Virus record (IMG/VR): IMGVR_UViG_3300032462_001516
Span: 34,663-98,662 of that record
Length of the DNA: 64,000 nucleotides
Origin: a virus
Direction: 5' to 3' (one strand)
Shown here: piece by piece, positions 6,413 through 14,118 of the stretch
Numbering within the stretch: the stretch's first letter is position 1
Layout of the letters: every line of letters starts with the position of its first letter
Translations under genes and position numbers: made by a program
The notes under the pieces: model-generated
What the model was told of the DNA's origin: nothing
Seen by the model: the letters and a program-made list of their open reading frames with translations, nothing else
Database searches by the model: none

Positions 6413-6783
6413 TGCGAAGACAAAGACCCACCGCTTGTGAAATCCGAAAACAAATGAACACTGCCGATAGCACCCACCAAAGGTGTGTGTCGGATTATTC
6501 ATTTGGTAAATTCAAAATGAAACCGGGAGAAGTAATTCTTACTTGGCACGACAAAGAAAACGACAAGCACAATAGAATGGTATTGACCCACCGTTCAACT
6601 GGCGTCCAAATATTTGGATATATCAAGCCAGGATACAACCCATCCAAAAAAGAGATCAGCGAAATGCGAAAGCATTTTATCAAAAAGAATTTGTCTTTAC
6701 TTGAAAGCATGACGAGGCGACACCTTAGAGCGTGCATGGCAAGTCAGTATGGACCCATTCCAAAAGGACAGTTCGATGAGTAG
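6412..6783 (+). CDS. Hypothetical protein
   Basis: A 123-residue basic protein starting at the ATG that overlaps the preceding stop. The N-terminus is Arg-rich. The middle (W-H-D-K-E-N-D-K-H-N-R-M-V-L-T-H) looks like a beta-strand region. Not assigned. It overlaps the next gene by eight bases, consistent with an operon of three small genes. Confidence 0.55.
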   Translation: MRRQRPTACEIRKQMNTADSTHQRCVSDYSFGKFKMKPGEVILTWHDKENDKHNRMVLTHRSTGVQIFGYIKPGYNPSKKEISEMRKHFIKKNLSLLESMTRRHLRACMASQYGPIPKGQFDE

Positions 6784-7009
6784 AAATCAAATCAAACGAT
6801 GTGCCTGTGGGCTACCGCTTCATTATCGAGACAAAACCAAAGAAGCGGAAGTTCAAGGAGAGATCGACAAGCTCGGAGAATGGATACCATTCAGCATTGG
6901 TCAAAGTCGATATTTGGTGCAAAGACACTACAAAGAACTGCACGGCCTTAATCCAAATGAAGTTCCTGCTTTAATGAAGCAAGGAATTATCAGAATAAAC
7001 AAGGATTAA
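6776..7009 (+). CDS. Hypothetical protein with C-x-C motif
   Basis: A 77-residue protein that begins MSRNQIKRCACGLPLHYRD; C-A-C-G near the N-terminus may be half of a metal site. The start is the ATG overlapping the upstream stop. A 16-codon frame (7018-7068) follows and is probably not a gene. Nothing else is seen in 7069-7199. Confidence 0.5.
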   Translation: MSRNQIKRCACGLPLHYRDKTKEAEVQGEIDKLGEWIPFSIGQSRYLVQRHYKELHGLNPNEVPALMKQGIIRINKD

Positions 7010-7199
7010 AGTCGATATGAACACCTACTCCAACGAACTCATGCAAAAACTGACAAATCAGTTTTAGGCGACATTTTACAATTGGTGCCAAACATTTGGA
7101 AGTTGCTAGTTTTTCGACCTTTTCATGAATTGGCAATAGCATCAATCACAGACAATGTTGCATCATCAGATATTGTCGCTAGAGCTTTGGGCAATTTTT

Positions 7200-7511
7200 T
7201 TAGCTCCCAAGATTTTCTTTGTTGGTTGGCAATAATTCAGACGCCCAATTATACATTTCAGATAATAAATCTCCAAATTGTTTGGCTCGACTTTGATTAC
7301 AAAAATGTAAAGGATAATTGCTATGAGGAAAATGCCAATTAGAACAACCATCCCACTTAATGTGTCCAATTAACAATGGATCTTCATCAGAAACTTCTTG
7401 ATTTCCTTGGTAAATAAAAAAATTAACAATATGTCCATTTTTATGCAAGTCAGCCAACACCACATAAGGATCTTCTGATCCTTGAAAGAACTCTCTTAAT
7501 GTATTCGACAT
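7200..7511 (-). CDS. Hypothetical protein
   Basis: A 103-residue minus-strand protein that begins MSNTLREFFQGSEDPYVVLA. It has mixed alpha/beta character and several Trp and His residues. No known family is recognised. It stands alone between plus-strand operons, followed by another minus-strand gene on its upstream side. Confidence 0.5.
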   Translation of the reverse strand: MSNTLREFFQGSEDPYVVLADLHKNGHIVNFFIYQGNQEVSDEDPLLIGHIKWDGCSNWHFPHSNYPLHFCNQSRAKQFGDLLSEMYNWASELLPTNKENLGS

Positions 7512-7549
7512 TTCATTGTCTTTCTAAATTTATTTTATTGTCTAATGGC

Positions 7550-7774
7550 TCATACAACAATTCTTACGTTTCCGGGTGGCTTTCTAGGAGCCATCTCTCC
7601 CTGTCCCAAAATCATTACAGAGTGTCCAACTTGTGTTAGGTGAAACTCTAAAGTCACATCCTCAACCATCCAAAGTCCCATGCCAGTTCCATTACAGTGT
7701 GGACAAGGTCCATCAACCAAACCACTGCAATTACAATTTCCACAAGATTTCTTTACGAAAAAATCCATATCCAT
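7550..7774 (-). CDS. Small protein with DnaJ-type zinc-finger cysteines
   Basis: The start is placed at Met-Asp-Met-Asp (7774), giving 74 residues; an upstream ATG at 7810 would overlap the divergent gene. It contains C-G-N-C-N-C-S-G-L-V and C-P-H-C-N-G-T-G, the C-x2-C-x-G repeats of the DnaJ central zinc domain, without J domain or substrate-binding domains. It may act as a small RNA- or protein-binding zinc finger. Confidence 0.55.
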   Translation of the reverse strand: MDMDFFVKKSCGNCNCSGLVDGPCPHCNGTGMGLWMVEDVTLEFHLTQVGHSVMILGQGEMAPRKPPGNVRIVV

Positions 7775-7801
7775 CTCCGCCACAAGTGTAACAAAAATCA
7801 C

Positions 7802-8083
7802 ATGGCACAAAATCGCTCAGTGGAAGAAAGAATGAACATTTTGGCTCTTATCCCAATTGGTGGGATTGCCGGTATGCCGCCATATACGCCACATGCAGGA
7901 TCAGGAAAAATCGCCTGTGCTGGCTGTGGTATAGCTTGTTGGATCGGTCCTCGTCAAACCGTGATGAAGCTCGAAAAGCCTGAACTCCCGGCATTGTGCA
8001 TGTTGTGTGCGTGCAAAGAAATACAAAAACAAAAAGAATCAGACGAAGAAGTAACTGCATCCGTGATTCCATTAGGTGATTGA
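7802..8083 (+). CDS. Hypothetical Cys-rich protein
   Basis: A 93-residue protein. It has C-A-G-C-G-I-A-C in the middle and C-M-L-C-A-C in the second half, spaced as possible metal ligands. The N-terminal stretch is hydrophobic and Gly/Pro-rich. Not assigned. The stop (TGA) is two bases before the methyltransferase start. Confidence 0.5.
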   Translation: MAQNRSVEERMNILALIPIGGIAGMPPYTPHAGSGKIACAGCGIACWIGPRQTVMKLEKPELPALCMLCACKEIQKQKESDEEVTASVIPLGD

Positions 8084-8085
8084 AT

Positions 8086-8736
8086 ATGCAAAGAGATTAT
8101 AGTTGGAAGCCATCCTGGAGTCCTATTCACAAAGAATGTGACGTTCACCCTCATGTCCCTGCGGAACGTGCTGATTTATTTGAGGTCGCCGATGGCGGCT
8201 CTACTGAATATGAAGTCTTAAATTGGCTTCATTCCACAATCCGAGTATTGAAGCCACAACTGGTTCTTGAAACTGGTGCGTGGGAGGGTTTCGGAACAAC
8301 CGCCCTAGCTCATGCTTGCAAACTCAATGGATTCGGCAAGGTGCATTCTCTTGAAGTTCTGCCGCCACAATGCGTGCGACTTCAGACGGTTCTTGAAGAA
8401 GAACACTTGCTTAAATGGGTTGAAGTGCATTGCGTAGATTCGCTTGAATTCTTGCAACAATCTAATATTATCTTCGATATTGGATTCTTTGATAGCCTGA
8501 CCGAGATCAGGCCCATCGAATGCGAGATAATGCTCAACAAAGGCACGTTGAGAAACCTTGCTGTCTTCCACGACACATCGCCTCATCGGTCTGAATCCGC
8601 TCCTGATTGGACCAGCACAGAAACTCAAAACACATACAGAGAAAAGGTCTTGGCCTTAGCCAAACATCCCCGATGTACTGGCTACTATGATTCCCCACTA
8701 TCCAGAGGATTCATGGCCTTGTTCTTAAAAGGCTAA
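8086..8736 (+). CDS. Class I SAM-dependent methyltransferase-like protein
   Basis: A 216-residue protein with a Rossmann-type methyltransferase core: the SAM-binding [12 protein letters not shown] loop at about residues 60-72, an acidic residue after strand two (LEVLPP), and V-x-C-V-D-S-L-E-F followed by F-D-I-G-F-F-D. This fits the Methyltransf_24 type, often found in glycan and O-antigen clusters. A glycosyltransferase lies 340 bases downstream. The start at 8086 is preferred to a TTG two codons upstream. The substrate is unknown. Confidence 0.65.
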   Translation: MQRDYSWKPSWSPIHKECDVHPHVPAERADLFEVADGGSTEYEVLNWLHSTIRVLKPQLVLETGAWEGFGTTALAHACKLNGFGKVHSLEVLPPQCVRLQTVLEEEHLLKWVEVHCVDSLEFLQQSNIIFDIGFFDSLTEIRPIECEIMLNKGTLRNLAVFHDTSPHRSESAPDWTSTETQNTYREKVLALAKHPRCTGYYDSPLSRGFMALFLKG

Positions 8737-8737
8737 C

Positions 8738-9075
8738 ATGAAAAACGTAGTTGTAATGTTCCCATATCCATCGGGTGCCGGTTTACACTTGGGGCATTAC
8801 TATAATTATGCCATTATCGACAGCTATTGTCGATTTCTGCGATATGAGGGCGAAGAAGTCTTTCAGCCTTTTGGATATGACGCATTCGGACTGCCTGCCG
8901 AGATCAAGGCTTGAAGAATTCAGTACGAAATTATTTGTTCTTTTGGAAAGTGAACAAGGTGGTCAGCACATTCATGACCTTCTATAACGACAACAAAGAC
9001 AAAAAAGTCTCGCCCGCCAACGCCAAAGAGATTGTCCAGTTGCTTCAAAATTTTGCACCTGGATTTAATCTTTGA
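8738..9075 (+). pseudogene. leuS: Decayed leucyl-tRNA synthetase (N- and C-terminal remnants)
   Basis: 8738-8914 encodes 58 residues with the LeuRS catalytic N-terminus, including [18 protein letters not shown] (the HIGH signature as H-L-G-H) and [10 protein letters not shown], then stops. After about 35 bases, in another frame (8950-9075), comes a segment ending V-Q-L-L-Q-N-F-A-P-G-F-N-L, which matches the anticodon-binding end of LeuRS (the F-A-P-H-x-x-E region). Roughly 700 residues in between are gone. It is a deletion remnant next to many tRNA-Leu genes. Confidence 0.8.
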
Positions 9076-9791
9076 AAATATCGTTCTGCACAACTTGTAT
9101 GGGCAGGGTTCATCATCTAATGAGAACCCTGCCCATAAATATTCATGTCGCTCCAGATTGCGAATTTGTGTTGCTTAACTATGGCAGCAAAGATGGAATG
9201 CACGAGTGGGTCCGAGACAATATGCGTCCTTGGATAAATCGAGGAACCATCAAGTATTATAGAACTCAGCTTCCTGAATACTTCGTGGCGACACATGCCA
9301 AAAACATTGCACATCGCCAAGCGACCGGCGATATTCTTTGCAATTTAGACGCAGACAATTTCTTGATTGACGGCTTTGTTGAATTGGTTAAAAAGACCAT
9401 GAGCGACAAACAAAGCATTATGACTGCTCCTATATTTGATATGTTCAATATGTCGGGCAGTTGCGGAAAGATAGCAGTTCATCGAGAGCATTTCTATAGC
9501 GTAAATGGATACAACGAAGACATCAATTTGGGATGGGGGTGGGATGATATTGATTTTGAATTACGTGCAGCCATGCACAACAAATTGAAATACGCTCAAA
9601 CTCCCGTGAAGTTTTGCCGAGTAATAGACCACGACGAATCAGATCGAGTCAAGAACTTTCGCACCAAAAACTTGAAGGATTCCCAACGGACAAATGGGGA
9701 ACTGTTGGAAACGGTGAAAAATACTAGAAATTACGTTGTCAACAAAAACAGAGAGTGGGGAGTTGCATTAGATTTATCCAGTGATATATAA
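9072..9791 (+). CDS. Family 2-type glycosyltransferase
   Basis: A 239-residue GT-A fold glycosyltransferase. The N-terminus is a beta-strand with F-C-T-T-C-M-G-R. A metal-binding D-A-D follows T-G-D-I-L-C-N-L near residue 93. The acceptor-side motif G-W-G-W-D-D-I-D-F appears about residue 160, as in galactosyltransferase C-terminal domains. The TTG start overlaps the stop of the leuS remnant (TTGA). It ends inside the TATATAA element that precedes the next gene. Confidence 0.75.
   Translation: MKISFCTTCMGRVHHLMRTLPINIHVAPDCEFVLLNYGSKDGMHEWVRDNMRPWINRGTIKYYRTQLPEYFVATHAKNIAHRQATGDILCNLDADNFLIDGFVELVKKTMSDKQSIMTAPIFDMFNMSGSCGKIAVHREHFYSVNGYNEDINLGWGWDDIDFELRAAMHNKLKYAQTPVKFCRVIDHDESDRVKNFRTKNLKDSQRTNGELLETVKNTRNYVVNKNREWGVALDLSSDI
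9785..9791 (+). promoter_or_regulatory. TATATAA cassette motif
   Basis: TATATAA ends three bases before the ATG at 9795. Its last three bases are the stop codon of the glycosyltransferase. Confidence 0.5.
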
Positions 9792-9794
9792 GAC

Positions 9795-10019
9795 ATGATT
9801 AAATTCAAAGACTGGATGCAGACAAGAGAAGCCAAACTCCGAGAAATGGGGAGTGGTCCATATATTGGAAACTGCACTGACACCAGTGATTATCAAGTAA
9901 TTGGTGCTTGTAGCGATCAAAATTCCGAAGAAAAGAACAAGGCGTATCGAAAAGGTGGCGTAGACCACAAAAAAGTCCACAAGCATTCCGACAAGATCAG
10001 ATCAAAAGTCGGTATATAA
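9795..10019 (+). CDS. Small protein with capsid-targeting-like N-terminus
   Basis: A 74-residue protein that begins MIKFKDWMQTREAKLREMG, giving the F-K-x-W-M pattern followed by L-R-E, which fits a T4-type capsid-targeting sequence with an L-x-E cleavage site. The remainder is hydrophilic and ends in a Lys/His-rich tail (HKKVHKHSDKIRSK), as expected of a DNA-associated internal head protein. Its stop lies within the next TATATAA element. Confidence 0.6.
   Translation: MIKFKDWMQTREAKLREMGSGPYIGNCTDTSDYQVIGACSDQNSEEKNKAYRKGGVDHKKVHKHSDKIRSKVGI
10013..10019 (+). promoter_or_regulatory. TATATAA cassette motif
   Basis: TATATAA ends three bases before the ATG at 10023 and supplies the stop codon of the previous gene. 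Confidence 0.5.
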
Positions 10020-10022
10020 GGT

Positions 10023-10442
10023 ATGATGACGTTCAAGGAATTCGTGGGATCGCAAGAAGTACAGCCGCAGGTGCAACAGCCTCAAGCGGCTGGTTCTCAG
10101 CAATCATCCAAATGGAAGGCCACAAAAGATGAAATTGTGGGCTACTGGAAGAACTTACGTCCCGACACACCCGTCCAAATGCGAGCCATTGATTACACCC
10201 ATAAGGGATCAACATATGGCGAAGACGGAATGCGACTAACAGGCAGTCCGCAGTTTATTGCATCAATTTTAGCCAGAATGAAAGAGTTGTTGACTTACGA
10301 AACTCCAACAACCAAACTCGCCGTTACATATCGACAAACAGAGTCCCCCAGCAAGATGGCAATGGGACAAAGTAAAACTTCCTACGTCTTTTACGTTGCT
10401 GCTCGTCAACGTGGCGGCAAAACTCAAATCGCACCCAACTAG
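10023..10442 (+). CDS. Hypothetical protein with capsid-targeting-like N-terminus
   Basis: A 139-residue protein that begins MMTFKEFVGSQEVQPQVQQ: the F-K-E-F-V variant of the cassette N-terminus, then a Gln-rich linker and an alpha/beta domain with no recognised family. The second Met (10026) may be the real start. It is the second of two adjacent cassette genes. Confidence 0.55.
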   Translation: MMTFKEFVGSQEVQPQVQQPQAAGSQQSSKWKATKDEIVGYWKNLRPDTPVQMRAIDYTHKGSTYGEDGMRLTGSPQFIASILARMKELLTYETPTTKLAVTYRQTESPSKMAMGQSKTSYVFYVAARQRGGKTQIAPN

Positions 10443-10519
10443 ACTTGATTTTATCTTTCGTGATTGTATACTCATAACTTGTGTTGAGAACCAACCAAGG
10501 CCCCAAAGGAGAGTTTACA

Positions 10520-10972
10520 GTGAGTATGAAAATTGCGTGGACGATTGCCGGAATTGTCGGAATTTCCGCTCTGTGTGTGGGATCAATGACGTGGCACGCC
10601 TGGAGTGTCCAGAAGGAAAACCAACGACTCTCGCTGGTGAATTACATCTATGTTGCGGAGCATCGTATTCTCAAGGATGAAATCTCTGAACTTGCATCTA
10701 AGCCAACATACGATCAGGGATATAAAGACGCTCTGATCCGCATCGGCGGACCACAAGTCCCTGGTGCATACCAAGATGGCTGGGACGACGCTCAGAAGCT
10801 CTGTGGTGCGGAAAACAATTACGCAGACGGGTATCACGCTGCAATCCAACAGTTTGGATATACTAAGACTACAACAATGGCTCGTTGGTTGGTTCCCGAA
10901 CCAAAAGACAAGGCTATTGCTGCGGATAAGTCCAACAAGGAAGGCATCACGCCTGCTAAATTGGAAAAGTAA
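10520..10972 (+). CDS. Membrane-anchored hypothetical protein
   Basis: A 150-residue protein. The GTG start is preferred because AAAGGAG sits eight bases upstream; an ATG two codons later would be too far. One membrane helix (about residues 5-25, IAWTIAGIVGISALCVGSM) is followed by a soluble domain with repeated D-G/Y-x-x-G-Y-x-D-A and D-G-W-D-D-A elements and a charged, Lys-rich C-terminus. No family is recognised. Confidence 0.6.
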   Translation: MSMKIAWTIAGIVGISALCVGSMTWHAWSVQKENQRLSLVNYIYVAEHRILKDEISELASKPTYDQGYKDALIRIGGPQVPGAYQDGWDDAQKLCGAENNYADGYHAAIQQFGYTKTTTMARWLVPEPKDKAIAADKSNKEGITPAKLEK

Positions 10973-10988
10973 TCCAAACCGCTATAGA
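10961..10988 (+). promoter_or_regulatory. Possible sigma70 promoter for the GTPase-centre RNA
   Basis: TTGGAA (10961-10966) and TATAGA (10983-10988) are 16 bases apart, placing a start near 10995, upstream of the hairpin series that ends in a terminator at 11239. Confidence 0.35.
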
Positions 10989-10994
10989 AAGCAT

Positions 10995-11239
10995 TGGCTA
11001 CAGTAAATCGGGTGATTTAGGGAAAGGTACGTCCTTTCCTTTGGGGAAACAAAGACAGCCAGGATGTTGGCCTAGAAGTAGCCAACATTCAAAGAGTAGG
11101 GTTACACAGGGACTTCCTGTTAACGGACCCTTTTGGTGTAATAACACACTGGCCGAGCCACCCAACACTCGACACTGGCAATGCTGGTGCCTGGAGAGCA
11201 TGTCGCCGACGAAGGCTTAGGCGACATGCTCATTTTTTG
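10995..11239 (+). ncRNA. Non-coding RNA containing a 23S rRNA GTPase-associated-centre mimic
   Basis: Bases 11058-11095 and 11138-11153 align with E. coli 23S rRNA 1051-1088 and 1093-1108 (helices 42-44). By hand, 47 of 54 positions are identical, including GCCAGGATGTTGGC, TAGAAG (with A1067), AAAGA and GTAATA (with A1095/A1096), then CACTGG. E. coli 1089-1092 is replaced by 42 bases that can fold as an extra hairpin. Differences in helix 43 improve pairing (ATGTTGGC/GCCAACAT). Around the core are hairpins TAAATC/GATTTA (11004-11019), GGAAAGG/CCTTTCC, CTTTG/CAAAG and CACTGGC/GCTGGTG, and the unit ends in a strong terminator. No protein frame fits. It carries the site that binds L11 and contacts EF-Tu and EF-G. 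A decoy or mimic role is inference. Confidence 0.85.
11196..11239 (+). terminator. Intrinsic terminator of the GTPase-centre RNA
   Basis: GAGCATGTCGCC (11196-11207) pairs perfectly with GGCGACATGCTC (11220-11231), followed by A and six Ts. Confidence 0.93.
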
Positions 11240-11253
11240 AAAAGAAAGATGAA

Positions 11254-11436
11254 ATGATAGCTTGTATTTGCGGTGGATTTTTGGAACTAGGTTACATCCT
11301 AGTGATGGCAATTATTTCTATTTCGGGAGCAATATTTGGCACCAACTGGTACAATACAGCACGATATAAAAAGTACATAAAATACAAAGACAAACACAAA
11401 GGCTGTGGTTGCGACTGTCACAAAGAAGACGAGTAG
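11254..11436 (+). CDS. Small membrane protein with Cys/His tail
   Basis: A 60-residue protein. There is one membrane helix (about residues 8-30) after a short C-I-C-G-G start, then a Lys/Tyr-rich stretch and a tail C-G-C-D-C-H-K-E-D-E that could bind metal. No family is recognised. Its stop lies just before a tRNA-Leu gene. Confidence 0.5.
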   Translation: MIACICGGFLELGYILVMAIISISGAIFGTNWYNTARYKKYIKYKDKHKGCGCDCHKEDE

Positions 11437-11439
11437 TGC

Positions 11440-11521
11440 GGCCCTGTGGTGGAATTGGAATACACATGGGACTTAAAATCCCACGCCGAAAGGATTGCGG
11501 GTTCGAGTCCCGCCAGGGCTA
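11440..11521 (+). tRNA. tRNA-Leu(TAA), long variable arm
   Basis: The acceptor stem is GGCCCTG/CAGGGCT (first pair G.U) with discriminator A. The anticodon arm TGGGA-CTTAAAA-TCCCA gives TAA. The class II variable arm is CGCCGAAAGGATT and the T-arm GCGGG-TTCGAGT-CCCGC. Confidence 0.93.
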
Positions 11522-11554
11522 CGTTTTACAAGATGCCTAAAACGTGGTAAAACT

Positions 11555-11635
11555 GGCCGAGTGGTGGAATGGCATACACGATGGTTTTAGGAACCATTGC
11601 CGCAAGGCTTGCAGGTTCAAGTCCTGTCTCGGTCA
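11555..11635 (+). tRNA. tRNA-Leu(TAG), long variable arm
   Basis: The acceptor stem is GGCCGAG/CTCGGTC with discriminator A. The anticodon arm ATGGT-TTTAGGA-ACCAT gives TAG. The variable arm is class II (TGCCGCAAGGCTT) and the T-arm is GCAGG-TTCAAGT-CCTGT. It is followed by a 7-bp tandem repeat (ATGAGGA) before the next gene. Confidence 0.92.
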
Positions 11636-11663
11636 CTAATGAGGAATGAGGAATGAGGATACG

Positions 11664-12158
11664 ATGGAAGTTTCGGTTGGCGATTACGGTCGCATGATGT
11701 TCGAGATGATGGTTGCTGAAAAAGGCAATCTCCCGGAACACTGGCAAAGCATTCAAGTCCTTGCTGAACCTCTAGTTCGTCAGCTTATTGCCCTCAACGG
11801 TCAAATGACTAACGGTGGATATGAAATCCACGGTTATGTTGAACCGGGCAACAAGAAAATATTATCCAAACACGAACTGATCCAAGCCGCTCAAGAAAAA
11901 GCCCTAAAGTTCCCTGCCAATAAATTGAAGATAGGCGACCGTCTTTGGTTGATTGAAGATGGTGAGCTTGACATGAGTTTCGACCAAGACCCTGTGGCAG
12001 TAAGTGATATTGGCAATACAGGCAGCATCTATGTTGAAATGCAAGGCGGATACGTTGCCCAAATCCACCCTTCTAACCTTGTGTTGAAGGCACCAGACGA
12101 TTGGGATGAAAACGAAGATCAATATCGTTCTGATGATTACTGGTTAAATGCAAAATGA
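11664..12158 (+). CDS. Hypothetical protein
   Basis: A 164-residue protein. The start at 11664 (MEVSVGDYGR) follows GAGGATAC; an in-frame ATG at 11646 is the alternative. It is mostly alpha/beta with an acidic C-terminus (DDWDENEDQYRSDD). Not recognised. Its stop overlaps the ATG of the next short frame (ATGA), so the following genes are probably co-translated. Confidence 0.6.
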   Translation: MEVSVGDYGRMMFEMMVAEKGNLPEHWQSIQVLAEPLVRQLIALNGQMTNGGYEIHGYVEPGNKKILSKHELIQAAQEKALKFPANKLKIGDRLWLIEDGELDMSFDQDPVAVSDIGNTGSIYVEMQGGYVAQIHPSNLVLKAPDDWDENEDQYRSDDYWLNAK

Positions 12159-12258
12159 AAATTAAGCCTATTGATTCAACAAAAAAGAAGAAAAGCCTTT
12201 GGGCGTCGAAGTCATCTACTTGAAAAGAGAATCAGACGGCAACTGGAAAACCTTATGA
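12155..12258 (+). CDS. Small protein needing a -1 frameshift at A-AAA-AAG
   Basis: From the ATG at 12155 (overlapping the upstream stop) the zero frame reads MKIKPIDSTKKKK and ends after 21 codons. A slippery heptamer A-AAA-AAG sits in the zero frame at about 12180-12186. Slipping back one base gives MKIKPIDSTKK-EEKPLGVEVIYLKRESDGNWKTL, whose stop overlaps the deacetylase ATG (ATGA). That double overlap suggests a true gene. The alternatives are a decayed gene or a sequencing error in the A-run. Confidence 0.4.
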
Positions 12259-13139
12259 AAGTTTTTTACAACGAAAATCAGTCAGTGGAAAATAATCCAA
12301 GCATTTCGCCAAGTGCCAAGAAGCCCACGGCAGTATTGAAGTCGTGGCAGGAAATTGTGCCTGTCGAGATCATGCCAGTTGTTCCTGTAACCGTTGCAGA
12401 CTTGGAGTTGGTGCATGACAGAGAATACGTTAATGATGTTATCTCTTGTCGCATAGAAAATGGGTTCGGCAACAAACTGAAAACCATTGCTGATTCTTTG
12501 CTGTGGACAAATGGTAGTTTTCTTAGTGCTGCTAAATACGCAGTTGAAAACAAAACAAATACAGTTAGCCCAACAAGTGGTTTTCACCATGCAGGATATT
12601 ATGCTGGTAGTGGATTTTGTACATTTAATGGACTTATGTTGGCGGCAATAACGCTCAAAAATGCCATGCTGGTCAATCGAGTTGCCATTGCTGATTTAGA
12701 TATGCACTATGGCAATGGCACGGATTGCATCCTTGAGCAGTTATCCATTCGAGGAATGAAAGATTTCATCTCTCATTATACTTTTGGCGGGCATTTAGAC
12801 ACTGTTGATCGTGGAGCTAAAAGTCGGCTTGCTTTTGGCCAAGCATACACAAAACTTTTGCCCGACATTATCACTAGGTTGCTTGATGATGCAGATGTTC
12901 TGTTCTATCAGGCTGGGGCTGACCCTCATGTGAATGATCCATATGGCGGCGTTCTCACGACTGAAGAGTTAAAAGAAAGAGATCGCATTGTTTTTACAAT
13001 TGCGAAAGAAAGAGGAGTGCCGGTTGTTTGGAATTTAGCAGGCGGGTATCAAACCGACTTTTCTAAAGTCTTGGAAATCCACAACAACACAGCTTTGTTG
13101 CACGTTGAGATATTCGAGAATGCACCGGAAACCTTGTGA
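12255..13139 (+). CDS. Histone-deacetylase superfamily amidohydrolase (acetylpolyamine/acetoin type)
   Basis: A 294-residue member of the zinc-dependent deacetylase superfamily, which removes acetyl groups from lysines, polyamines or related amines. The start MKVFYNENQ is family-typical. Motifs are F-H-H-A-G-Y-Y near residue 113, the zinc ligands in D-L-D-M-H-Y-G-N-G-T near residue 150, Q-A-G-A-D-P-H near residue 228, and a C-terminal L-A-G-G-Y. It is coupled to both neighbours by overlapping start/stop codons. Nearby glutathionylspermidine-ligase-like and DUF350 genes hint at polyamine chemistry. Confidence 0.85.
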   Translation: MKVFYNENQSVENNPSISPSAKKPTAVLKSWQEIVPVEIMPVVPVTVADLELVHDREYVNDVISCRIENGFGNKLKTIADSLLWTNGSFLSAAKYAVENKTNTVSPTSGFHHAGYYAGSGFCTFNGLMLAAITLKNAMLVNRVAIADLDMHYGNGTDCILEQLSIRGMKDFISHYTFGGHLDTVDRGAKSRLAFGQAYTKLLPDIITRLLDDADVLFYQAGADPHVNDPYGGVLTTEELKERDRIVFTIAKERGVPVVWNLAGGYQTDFSKVLEIHNNTALLHVEIFENAPETL

Positions 13140-13498
13140 GGCATTTAATTATGTGGGCTGTTCTTTGCACGGATGGACAATTGAACCTCAACGAAGTTCG
13201 CAACGAATGTGTGCCCGGCAAATGGGTGCCATTATTCGTTTACAGAACGAACCCTGAAGACAATCCTGTTGTCCCTGTATTCCACGATGGGTTAACTACC
13301 AAGAAATTCGCCAAACGAAACATGCCTAAGAATTGGATGTGTGGCGGGGTAGAGCTTACCGACAGGGATGTTGAGTGGATGAAAGAAAAAGGATGGATCA
13401 TCAAAGAAATGACTTATCCTCAAAAAGTTGACAACTTCATCTGTGGCTTTGAGGTTCTTGAGTTTGCCGAAGCCCCTGATTTCAGGACAAGTAGATGA
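13136..13498 (+). CDS. Hypothetical protein
   Basis: A 120-residue protein of unknown family. The GTG start at 13136 overlaps the deacetylase stop (GTGA); an ATG five codons on (13151) is also possible. It has a Trp/Pro-rich central part (R-N-M-P-K-N-W-M-C-G-G). The stop overlaps the next ATG. Confidence 0.55.
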   Translation: MRHLIMWAVLCTDGQLNLNEVRNECVPGKWVPLFVYRTNPEDNPVVPVFHDGLTTKKFAKRNMPKNWMCGGVELTDRDVEWMKEKGWIIKEMTYPQKVDNFICGFEVLEFAEAPDFRTSR

Positions 13499-14118
13499 AA
13501 CGTGAAGTTGACGACATTCATGTTGCCGCCAAAAAGTTCGTGTCTCGATATATTCGAGGCCGCAAACCTCGTCGTTTACACACATCCAGCAGCAAGCTGG
13601 CTCTGAAGGATATTCATCTCACACCACAAATCACCGATCACAAACCTAAAGGCATTTGGTACGGAATTGCCGATTCATGGATTGATTGGTGTATTAGCGA
13701 ACATTTTGGAGGCATCCACCAATACATCTACGAAGTCGTATTGGACGAAGGCAATATATTGACCATTGACAATATCCAAGACTTTGAAAAGTTCGAGGAC
13801 GAACACAAGGATATTCCTGAGTGGCGTAAAGAACTTCAGTCCGTCGATGGCTTCCCATTTGATCTGCCATTCGGAAGATCGAGATATTTTGACAGCATGA
13901 ACTACAGGAAGGTTTCTGAAACTTTCGGAGGGATTGAAATTACTCCCTATCAATGGGAAAAAAGACTTGAATCTATGTGGTATCATGGTTGGGACTGTGC
14001 CAGCGGGTGCATTTGGAATCCCAGCGTCATCAAGGATTTAAGGCTTTTTGCCTACTTTGATGCCCGAAAAGGTGAGTTCGTCAAAACGAGTTTACAACCC
14101 GACAAAACCAAGGTATAA
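13495..14118 (+). CDS. Hypothetical protein
   Basis: A 207-residue protein. An N-terminal basic stretch (Y-I-R-G-R-K-P-R-R-L-H) is followed by a core with K-P-K-G-I-W-Y-G-I-A-D-S-W near residue 50, and conserved-looking W and H residues later (W-Y-H-G-W-D). The K-P-x-G-I-W-Y block is reminiscent of phage proteins sometimes annotated as ADP-ribosyltransferase-like, but I cannot identify a catalytic triad. It is coupled to the upstream gene. Confidence 0.55.
   Translation: MKREVDDIHVAAKKFVSRYIRGRKPRRLHTSSSKLALKDIHLTPQITDHKPKGIWYGIADSWIDWCISEHFGGIHQYIYEVVLDEGNILTIDNIQDFEKFEDEHKDIPEWRKELQSVDGFPFDLPFGRSRYFDSMNYRKVSETFGGIEITPYQWEKRLESMWYHGWDCASGCIWNPSVIKDLRLFAYFDARKGEFVKTSLQPDKTKV

Noticed and set aside
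10995-11239. Contaminating ribosomal operon or chimeric assembly
   Set aside because: Only about 100 bases resemble 23S rRNA, with a clean terminator and other hairpins around them and phage genes on both sides; no flanking rRNA is present.
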